Assembly (NCBI GenBank): GCA_963662175.1
Contig: OY759215.1
Location: forward strand, 11,707,079-11,771,078
Length of the DNA: 64,000 nucleotides
Source of the DNA: Aradus depressus
Taxonomy: Eukaryota; Arthropoda; Insecta; Hemiptera; Aradidae
Reading direction: 5' to 3'
How positions within the stretch are numbered: position 1 is the first letter of the stretch; every line of letters starts with the position of its first letter. The notes under the pieces are model-generated. The model saw nothing but the letters and a program-made list of their open reading frames with translations, had not been told where the DNA came from and searched no databases. This document shows, piece after piece, positions 11,576 through 19,422 of the stretch. The position numbers and the translations under genes are program-made.

Positions 11576-11867
11576 CGATGAAGATGGAACCCAAGGTAGC
11601 AAACATGATTGAAAGCAGGAATAGGAAATCGGCAGGATTCACAAAGGTGAAGTAACATGGCTGCACCTCATTTAATTGTTAATCACCACTGCCGCCACGA
11701 ATCTTCTCTCTGGAGATGGAGTTGTTGAAGATGATGGGAAGTTGCGTTAGCACCTCGACTGAAAGCAAAGATAGCATTCTCGTCAATAAAGTTTGTTCAG
11801 AGCGTATCGGGACTGGTAGGACTATGAGCCGTGTACACTTTATAAGGTTCCTCCAAGTCAGTAGGAG

Positions 11868-12010
11868 CTAAGAAGTCAAGTGTGCTGGAACTTCAGGATT
11901 ATTGCTTTTTTGAGTTGGGCCAGAAGGATTTTCTTGAGTTGATAAAGAGGATAAATAGGGATTATACTGTTCGGAACGGTAGAATCCTATAGGGTTTATA
12001 TACCATACAA
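11868..12010 (-). pseudogene. Decayed retroelement sequence
   Basis: Contains 'aaggattttcttgagttgat' and 'aaagaggataaatagggatt', also seen at 10178-10215 ('aaggttttcttgattgaata', 'aagagaataagtac'). So 9.9-12.0 kb holds at least two diverged copies of the same old element. No readable domain. Confidence 0.3.
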
Positions 12011-12589
12011 AGGCCATGGCCCCCACAACCCTGAGGTCAGTATCACACAGTACCACTTCACTCCACAATAATTTCTGAAAATTGATACAAAAAATTAAAT
12101 AAATAAAAAAATAATAATTTAAAAGAAAAAAATAATTGAGACCAAGGGAAGGACTCAAATCTCCGAAATGGTATAATAAATAATTATTAAAAAAATGTAT
12201 TATTATAATAGTCGGTCGAAGGAAAAAACGTACTCGCCACACGTGAGGTGTGGGCAAAAATAAGCCCTCACCATTTTGTCCTCGTGCGATATAAGCCTCC
12301 TATCCACACTAGTGCAATATACTCGTGTTATTAAATTCTACTTATGGTTGTTTAATTATTATTAAGTAGTATTATTTTTATTTAAATGGCTAATTTTTTT
12401 ATTTTGAAGAAAAGGTGGCATCGGGGGGAGGGGGGGGGGGGGGGTAGAGTTGGTTCGATTGAGTTCGCCCCCACTACGAAAATTATTTTTCTTTTTCTAC
12501 GCCTATGTACCAGACGAGTCGAGCACGACGTTTCTAGGTGATTAGGCTGAAGATGTCTTATAGTTTGTTATTGTTAGTTATTATGGCTC

Positions 12590-12642
12590 AAGTCCGGGCT
12601 TTAACTACGAGGTCATTTCACACCAACTTAATGTACCTTTTG
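12590..12642 (-). repeat. SINE 3' fragment
   Basis: 'ggctcaagtccgggctttaa' and 'ctacgaggtcat' are the reverse complement of the SINE 3' part. Confidence 0.5.
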
Positions 12643-12833
12643 TCACCGAAGTAGCTAACAGTTATTTTCCTCCCTTACAATACTCCGTGCCTTCCATTCT
12701 GCCACACTTCCCCAACAATGTCATAAGCGCCAGTGGAGACTTCCGTAGCAGCACCAGTGACAGTGACTAGTTACAAATAGAGAAAATTACCATTTTTAAT
12801 AAAACAAACTAAAAATATTAAAACCTTATTTTA

Positions 12834-13050
12834 GTTAGTTATTACTACTCATGCCCGGGCTTTTAACTACGAGGTCATATCGCTTACTACCAGAGTTCTC
12901 TTTTCTCGATCTGGTGGACATGAGCCCGACTCTACTATGGCGTGCTCAAGATTTTTCACGTCCCTGATAAAAAAACCTAAGGGCCTCGGCCGAATTTCGG
13001 ATTATGTCTTTAGCTCAGTAATCTAGTATGCTACCTCTGGAGTCACTGGA
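12834..13050 (-). repeat. SINE, diverged internally shortened copy
   Basis: Order on the + strand: 'gttagttattactactcatg', 'cccgggcttttaactacgag', 'catgagcccgactctactat', then, after a deletion, 'aacctaagggcctcggcc' and a decayed head. AACT-type tail. Confidence 0.6.
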
Positions 13051-13067
13051 GCCTCAAATATGTCTTA

Positions 13068-13290
13068 TAGAGGGTGGCTTTGGGATCCTGTGGGATGAAG
13101 AGTTGAGGAAGGAAGATATCCATTGAAAGAGACTTCTGAGTTGTTTAACGGCTTCCTCAAGCTCTTCAGGGGTTTTAAGAGATACGGGGTTCAGGAAGAC
13201 GGGGGGAAATTTCAGAATGGGATACATTTCTAAGAGAGAAGTACAGAGCTGTTAGAATTAAAGTGAGTTATATTGTCAGAAAGTATAAAA
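13068..13290 (-). pseudogene. Jockey-like LINE remnant, copy 2
   Basis: The minus-strand translation reads MYPILKFPPVFLNPVSLKTP followed by EELEEAVKQLRSLFQW, the same linker region as 11345-11575 but in better frame. Its left end (in + coordinates its right end) stops about 20 bp before the acceptor of host exon a, so the LINE landed next to that splice site. Confidence 0.45.
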
Positions 13291-13310
13291 CATTCTTTAT
13301 TTGTTTCCAG

Positions 13311-13433
13311 GAAGCTTAGAGAACCTGACTTCAACTACCCAAAACAACCACATCAAATTTCTGCTCGGTCTCAAAAAGGATTGCGAAGTTACAAAAAGGG
13401 AACAAATGGACATGTTTCCAAATAATATGCCAG
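13311..13433 (+). CDS. Dh31-R: Class B GPCR (DH31/calcitonin-like receptor), extracellular-domain exon a
   Basis: Internal coding exon of 123 nt. It starts after a pyrimidine-rich acceptor (ttgtttccag) and ends at a donor (CCAG|gttagt). In the one fully open frame it reads 2 nt, 40 codons, then 1 nt. The peptide begins SLENLTSTTQ, has an N-glycosylation sequon (NLT), and contains the stretch FLLGLKKDCEVTKREQ, which resembles the amphipathic helix with the first conserved cysteine of the class B receptor hormone-binding domain. The trailing G plus the leading AT of exon 34769-34894 makes an Asp codon, so the two exons splice in frame just upstream of the YCGATFDGW motif. The preceding exon (signal peptide) should end with one nucleotide and was not found. 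Weaker than the other exons because this part of the domain is poorly conserved; the support is phase match, position and the cysteine helix. Confidence 0.55.
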
Positions 13434-14320
13434 GTTAGTAACTTTTATTGCAGTGAAATTTCTCGAAAAGGACCGTCCATGGTGCCTATGAAAGTGGTCA
13501 CTTTGAGAGGTCTTTTTAAACAATTCTGTATACTATATATAGTACTAAATCCCGAAAAACTTAAACACAAGAAATCCAAATGTGTACTATATTTTATATC
13601 TAAGGTCACAGGGAATAAGTTGTTAAGTCGTTAAATGGCCAAAATGAGTTAAGTGTACTGTGATCATCTCCCAAGCTATCTGCGCACTGTGAAGAAGTTG
13701 GGAGCTCAGAACTCGAATACTTTCGGAATTATAAAGATGTGGGTTTCTTGGTATCTCGTAAAATTGTGTATGTTCTCGGCTAAATCAACTTAATCTACTT
13801 CTTTGAGGAATCATTCACGAGATAACTGCATTTAACCATTTATTCACTATGGCAGACTATTCCAAGTGAAGAGGGTGTTTTCGGTTAAATCAACTTGCTC
13901 AACTTTAGAGAGGCATCATTCACGAATATTTCAAAAAGTATGGTTAATAATAAGAGTGGTCAATAATTAGTTAAGTTATGGGGAATGATTAGGTAACTAA
14001 GGGAAAATCTAAAAAAGGATTAACAATATTCATTTTCATTCACTATAGAGAAGGTATATGATTAATAATGATGCAAACATAATTTATTTATTCCAAAAAC
14101 AGGATTTACACGATTAATGCAAAAGTAAAAAAATGCTGTCCAGAAAAGTTACGACTTTAGACTTACCAATTTATTCCCTTTTACCACAAATTTAAAGTAT
14201 AAAAAATGATTATTTTCTCCTACAAATATTGATAATTTAAATTTCTTTCTTTATGCAAGAAACCTGAGTACAAAAAAAAAAAAAAAAAAATCAAATAGAA
14301 ACTATAAAAATAATTTCGTT
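13434..14320. other. Intron sequence without clear features
   Basis: Two diverged blocks resemble each other ('ggctaaatcaacttaatcta...cattcacga' near 13780 and 'ggttaaatcaacttgctcaa...cattcacga' near 13883), suggesting a local duplication of about 105 bp. The rest is AT-rich with nothing recognisable. Confidence 0.45.
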
Positions 14321-14324
14321 AAGT

Positions 14325-14403
14325 TAGTTATTGGGACTTATGGCATTAACTAATAGGTCATATCATCTACTGCCAGAAACATGAGCCCAACTCTACTGTG
14401 GCA
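14325..14403 (-). repeat. SINE 3' fragment
   Basis: 'gttagttattgggacttatg', 'aggtcatatcatctactgcc' and 'catgagcccaactctactgt' are the reverse complement of the SINE 3' end, with AACT-type tail. Confidence 0.55.
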
Positions 14404-14544
14404 GTTATACATTTTTCTTACTCTAGACATTTTGACATTGATATATCTCTCTTTAAGCACATTTGCTTTGTTGTATTTATTTTTTATAGTTGTAAATATA
14501 AATTTCTCAATAGAAAAAAAAATAATTATCTCAATATTTGAGTT

Positions 14545-14930
14545 AAAAAGTCCTCATACTAAATTTAGTGTCAATACATTCATTACATCAGCCATTATTA
14601 GGATTTTTTAGTTAAGCCGTCACTAATCCCGCTGAATATTAACGAGTGGCATCTTTATAGAGTTTTGAATTTATATACGAAATTTCATGTCAATACATTC
14701 ATTACAACGACAGTTATTAGAGTTTTTGAGTTAAGGCTCCCCTCTAATCCCTCTCTATCCTTGGTTCGATTTGGCTGAAAATCTTCGTCCTTAGAGAGGG
14801 TTCTTGATACAAACAAAATTTCGTTACGATACATTCATTCTATCAAGAGTTATCGTGTTCACACACAACAATTTTTGGAAGAAAAAATCATCAATTATAA
14901 TTTGTGTCATTGCTTTTGGTTTTTTTGATA
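14545..14930 (-). repeat. Family X dispersed repeat copy
   Basis: Contains two to three units with 'tcaatacattcattacatc' / 'gccattattagg' and 'tcaatacattcattacaac', the pyrimidine-rich block, and the terminal 'gatacattcattctatcaag' + 'agttatcgtgttcacacac'. The Tigger-like element starts about 45 bp downstream. Confidence 0.6.
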
Positions 14931-15190
14931 ACAATAGATTTTTCCAATGTGCCAGATTTTTATTACAGTTGACTCGCGATAGTCCGACACTTTACAGTCC
15001 GACACGCTCGGTAGTCCGACGCCGCGCCGTATGTGTCATCGGTCTAGTCTGTATTGTGATTCACAGGATCGTCGTATCTCACGTATCGCCGTTAATTCCT
15101 CGCTGTGTTCAGTAGCAATAACGTGAGTGTGCAGTTGCTCTATTTGTGATATTATTACAGTTAGCCCTACGTTTTTTATTATTAAGTGTG

Positions 15191-15385
15191 ATGGCAAGTA
15201 CAAGTGGAAGCAATAAACGTAAACATAAAACATTAACTCTTCCTGAAAAATGGGAAATTATTAAGAGGCATGACCGCGGCGAAACTGCCACGGCTATTTC
15301 TCAAGTTTATGGTATAGAGCGACCTACTGTTTATCAAAACATTAAAGGCACATTACAAGAAAAGCCTTCTCAGGGACATCATTAG
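15191..15385 (+). pseudogene. Tigger transposase N-terminal fragment
   Basis: From the ATG at 15191 the protein starts MASTSGSNKRKHKTLTLPEK and continues WEIIKRHDRGETATAISQVY, GIERPTVYQNIK. This is the psq/CENP-B-type helix-turn-helix that opens Tigger transposases (K-R-K-x-K-T-L-T-L-x-E-K-x-x-I-I-K). An upstream ATG at 15146 is in frame but adds a hydrophobic stretch foreign to the family. The frame ends at a stop (15383-15385) soon after a junction near 15355-15375, where the deletion fused it out of frame with the C-terminal part. Confidence 0.8.
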
Positions 15386-15977
15386 CCAACCTGACGCAGA
15401 CATCACTGTGCTATTGAAACAATTTAACATCAAGGATGCAATTCTCAACGCAGCTTTTGCACGGCAACAAGTTCAGCCCTCAAATTTAATAAGATCTTGG
15501 AGAAATGTTTGGCCAGAGAATCCCCTCCTCCCAAAAAAAGACAACGGGAATCAACGGGAAGACGAAACATATCAAGTCACAAACAATGTTGTGGAGGATA
15601 CACTGACACTTTGCGATGATATAAATATTCCACAAGAATCATCGGAAGAATTAAGAAGATGGATCTTAGACGACAACCTGGGCGCTGACTTAACGGATGA
15701 AGAGATAGTGCAAGAAGTAACATCTGATACACAAGACGACATAATCGAGGAGGCCGTGGAGACGAAATATACAGTCACTTGTGATGAAGCTATGTCGGCT
15801 GCTAACACTTTAATACGTTGGTGCGAGGAACGTGAGCTTGACGTGAACAATGTGTTGATTTTAAAAGACAAGAAAGAAGAAAAGGCTATGACTGATTGTA
15901 TGCGTAAAAAGAAACAGAAGACCATCACAGATTTTTTTTATCAATTTTCCAAACTTATACACTGCAAATTCAATTAA
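15370..15977 (+). pseudogene. Tigger transposase C-terminal fragment
   Basis: In the +1 frame relative to the N-terminal part the reading frame runs ...LRDIISQPDADITVLLKQF then NIKDAILNAAFARQQVQPSN and LIRSWRNVWPE. This matches the region just after the third catalytic residue of Tigger transposases. An acidic stretch (DLTDEEIVQEVTSDTQDD) and a basic tail (MRKKKQKTITDFF) follow. The DDE core is absent. No ATG initiates this frame near its start, so it is unlikely to be translated on its own. Confidence 0.75.
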
Positions 15978-16369
15978 ATAGAGCCAACCTTTGGTAATCC
16001 GACATTTTTGGTAATCCGACAACCCCGCGGTCCCGTAGTGTCGGACTATCGCGAGTCAACTGTATTTATATATTTTTTTAAGCTCAGTATATTATTTGTT
16101 CTCAAAAAGACTTAAACGAACAGACTTAAAAGAATAAATGATTTAATGACTACTGAAAAAATGTTAAAAGTTCTTTATATTAATAAAATAAGACAGAGCT
16201 TCTTTAATTAAATTTAATTGGATTGAAGGGACGAACAGAGGACGAAGTCTGGCTAGCAATTATGTATTTTAAAGAAGCCCTTTGTACTTTGGTAATCACA
16301 GAGAACTGAGACATGCAAATCTAAGATCCCTGGTCGTTGGAGATGTACTTAACCAACATCAATTAATAA

Positions 16370-17660
16370 ATTAAGTGTTCCTTCTCCCTCCAAAACCAAT
16401 CAACTTTTTGGACTAAAAATCAACATCATTTCACAAATTCAAAATGGCGAGCGATTATACAAAGAAAATATATCGTAGGTGAAAACATTCATTATATCGG
16501 CAGTAATTAGGGTTTAACGTTTTTATGTTTAGCCCATGGCCCCCACAAGGGTGGGGCTGGTGCAACTTTGGTTGCAGGGCCCGGGCCCAAGGGGGTCCGG
16601 GGCCAGTCCTTTTTATTTTTTTATTTTAGTAGATTTTGCAAGGGATCATAGCTTAAAAAGGCAAAATATATAATTATAAGAAAATTTAGTATAATAGATA
16701 CATATTCTAGTTGTGCGAGTTTTTAAGTTATTATTTAATTAGTTGCGTGCATGGATAGTTACTCTTGTTTGCAAATTACTAGTATAAAACCGTCCGCACG
16801 AGACAGGTATAGACGGGCCCCACGCACTCCCTCAACCCTCCCCCACTCCTATTTCCCAGCCGTTCCCCTCAGAGCAGTGTTCTAAAAATAGACGCATTGA
16901 CGCATAGTATCAGTTTGACTGATTGAAAATGAATTGGCCAAAACTATTGACTTTTCAGATGTTATTGATAAATTTAGTCAAAAGAAAGCTAGGAAAGCTA
17001 TGATAATTTAGGGCAGTTAGGCTATAAGTAAGCTTTTGTTGTAGCCAGTGTATTAAACACACACAAACATCGTAATTTTTAGAGCTCTTAATGTTTTTTT
17101 TTTTAGATCGTAATACTAGTTTTTGTCAATTTTTATTTTAATGTTAGTGAGTCAAAGAAATCTAAAAATTTAAACGTTAATTTCAGTAAAATAAAAGTAA
17201 ATGATATAATCACGGTAGCAATTGATGTGTGAAATAATTCAATCAATAAAGTTTGGCTTTAAAATCTAACTGATACTGTAACATTAATTATACCTTACAA
17301 TCTATTTTTAGTTTAAATAAAATTGTAAAAGGGTTAAAAAATATCCGTGTAATTATAATATAGCACATGACTATGAGATGGGGGGCCCGACCCTGATCCT
17401 GGTTACAGGGCCCGCAATCCAATCTGGGGCCCTGGTTTAGCCTCCTCACTACTTCCTTTCTCTTTGTCCGATTTGGCTAATAATAAATTGGTGTCGTCCT
17501 TAAAGGGTTCTGGATAAACTTATGAAATATCTTGCCGATACATTTGCAGTCAGAAATGCTACTTCTCTAGCTATACGAAGCATGGGTAAGTTATATAATC
17601 GGTCAGAAATTTCATGTTTTTTGACAAATTTTGTATACATTTCGTGTCAAAAAAGAAATG
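16370..17660 (-). repeat. Family X repeat split by a hAT insertion
   Basis: Left part 16370-16534 ('gttccttctccctccaaaac', 'aaaaatcaacat', 'cattatatcggcagtaatta') and right part 17443-17660 ('tcctcactacttcctttctc', 'ccgatttggctaa', 'ggtgtcgtcctt') are contiguous family X sequence once 16535-17434 and one target-site copy are removed. The right part ends with the inverted terminus ('cttctctagctatacgaagc', 'aagttatataatcggtcaga'). Confidence 0.75.
16535..17434. mobile_element. hAT-type non-autonomous DNA element
   Basis: Bounded by a perfect 8-bp target duplication, gtttagcc (16527-16534 and 17435-17442), the length typical of hAT transposons. The ends are imperfect inverted repeats, CATGGCCCC at the left and (reverse complement) CAGGGCCCC at the right, with further GGGCCC-rich subterminal sequence on both sides. 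The 900-bp interior is AT-rich with no transposase frame. The host sequence is a family X copy whose uninterrupted consensus confirms the empty site. Confidence 0.85.
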
Positions 17661-17711
17661 AAAAAAAAAAAAATTTCGGTATATCAGTTGTGTGTCTGCA
17701 AACAAAAAAAT

Positions 17712-18325
17712 GATAATAAATGTATTTAAGTTAAACCAATACATGGTAATAGGATACGTCAGAAGAATTTATACATTAAGATAGCTTATAAATTAGATTT
17801 ATAACTACTTGAGTCTAACACACGTATGATTAGTAATAATAACAAAACTATTTAAAAAAGTGAAATGAATTAATAAAAAATTAACAAATAAATAGGTACT
17901 TAAAAATATAAGAGTATAAAAAAAATACATACATTTATAATAAGTAGACACATTTTTCAATTTATTTATAGATAACTATTTATCAAAAAACTCTTCAGAA
18001 GTGCTTTATCACAACGAGGTTTCGGGACGTTCTTACGTCCCATCATCAGGTCCCAATATGCGAGATATAGAAAAGAAACAGAAAACAATGTAACTATAAC
18101 AATATATATATAAAAAAAAATGTAATAAATTATAAATAAATATAGGTATATATATATATATATATATATATTTATAATATATATATTATATATATATATA
18201 TATAAAATAATAACGTTCATTGGACTGACGTTTAAGGTGGGGAGGAATTCTGCCCAAAAAATAAAAATGAAAGCTTTGTATCAAATAATGTTTTTGGATA
18301 TGAAACACAATTTTTTATTGTGGTT
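17712..18325 (-). repeat. Family W (LINE 3' region), copy 1
   Basis: Aligns with 36065-36690 and 55005-56310: 'ggtaataggatacgtcaga', 'tttatacattaagatag', 'acacgtatgattagtaat', 'cttcagaagtgctttatc', 'caggtcccaatatgcgaga' and 'ggaggaattctgcccaaaaa'. In the other copies the right side continues into a minus-strand LINE C-terminal frame (37176-37424), so this is probably a LINE 3' UTR in antisense, here 5'-truncated. A (TA)n tract lies at 18150-18203. Confidence 0.6.
18019..18049 (-). ncRNA. Hammerhead-ribozyme-like motif (family HH3, in W)
   Basis: On the minus strand: CTGATGA (18049-18043), T, a perfect 6-bp hairpin GGGACG-TAAGAA-CGTCCC (18041-18024), then GAAAC (18023-18019), followed downstream by CTCGTT. 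This is the hammerhead core order with one extra nucleotide before stem II. A GTT cleavage triplet with a 2-bp stem III is possible. A convincing stem I was not found. Copies at about 36390-36424 and 55160-55215 are decayed. Confidence 0.35.
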
Positions 18326-18735
18326 ATTTTGATAACTGCCCGATGGTATGAATGCTTCGACACGAAATTTTATAAGGGTATTCAGAACCCTCCTAACATC
18401 TATTGATTTTCATCCAATTGGCGAAAGGGAAGGGATGGATTAGGAGGGAGGCCTAACACAAAAACTCTAATAACTGCCGTTGTGTTGAAGGTATCGACAC
18501 AAAATTTGGTACGGGGATTCAGGAGCCACTATGTAAGTAAAATATTAGACTTTTAGCCCAAATGGTCAATTAGATTTGGAGGGAGAGCGAAAACGTAATT
18601 CATTAATTTGTGCTGGGGAAGTAAATATACGATGATTCACCGATTTTAATTTTAATTTTTGGAATCAAAGTGTGGAAAAACATGAAATTCCAGGAAAAAC
18701 AACATCCATTTTCTGACCTATCTCATGCCTGGAGC
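18325..18735 (+). repeat. Family X dispersed repeat copy
   Basis: Units 'ataactgcccgatggtatga' and 'aataactgccgttgtgttga', each followed by 'tcgacac(a/g)aaattt', then 'ggagggagagcgaaaac', 'gtgctggggaagtaaata', 'gattcaccg' and the common terminus 'aatttttggaatcaaagtg', 'gaaaaacatgaaattcc'. Confidence 0.7.
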
Positions 18736-19079
18736 ATTGGACGGACATTCTTCAGGAACCACGTACCTTTCATTAGGTACATGTTTTCTCTGTAGGTAAA
18801 AATATTACACAGGTAACTATTCTAGTTTTGTATGAGAAATACAACCTGAAATAGGTTTGATTGCGAAGAAGAGGAGTCATGTGAAAAAAACCAATCCACT
18901 TTTATGCTGTTCAAATGGTAGGGTCTTTTCAAACGGAACGCAATTTTAGTTCCAGTCAGCAATCACCGCCCACATTTCCACCTCGTTTTTTAAATGAAAC
19001 TTCAAAATTGAATCTTCAACCAAAAATGTATTCTCCATCCGTTACACTATTCAACAAAATAATATTTTTATTTCTTTAT

Positions 19080-19422
19080 ACATGCCCGCTGACGGTTGAC
19101 ACTTTGCAGAGTTCTCTTCTCTGCACAGTAGTGGAATCGCATACGGCCAGACCCGTGGCGAGAAAGCGAAGGTGTCAACAAGAGTTGCTTAGTACCTCCT
19201 AGTGGTGCGGGTGGGAAACGCCTTTTCGGTTGTCTCGGAACTGATAAGGTAGGCTAAAACTAAGTAACTCGGGAGCCGGTCAGGAGGCTCTAAGGAGGCA
19301 GCCCCTCCACCTGACTCGGAGGCAATGGGCTAATAACCTGCTCCTCTTAAACACAAATTATTACGAGACCTCATAGAGAAAACGCCGGATTGATAAATGG
19401 TAACCGACCTGGAAAACGCCAA
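19080..19422 (+). mobile_element. 5' UTR region of the LINE (19423-22335)
   Basis: From about 19080 the base composition becomes GC-richer than the surrounding intron and stays so into the coding region ('gtggcgagaaagcgaaggtg', 'gggagccggtcaggaggctc', 'cctccacctgactcggagg'). The 5' boundary cannot be set; no target duplication was identified. Confidence 0.5.

Larger units (their letters stand above)
14976..16062 (+). mobile_element. Tigger/pogo-family DNA transposon, internally deleted
   Basis: A perfect 25-bp terminal inverted repeat (starting CAGTTGACTCGCGATAGTCC) flanked by TA. Inside the left end 'agtccgac' is repeated, and inside the right end 'ggtaatccgaca' is repeated, as in subterminal transposase-binding sites. 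At 1087 bp it is about half a full Tigger (usually above 2 kb). It carries the 5' and 3' parts of a transposase gene but not the part that would code for the DDE catalytic domain, so it is non-autonomous. The perfect TIRs argue for fairly recent insertion. Confidence 0.92.

Noticed and set aside
15572..15928. Minus-strand 118-codon frame
   Set aside because: Antisense shadow of the Tigger transposase C-terminal fragment.
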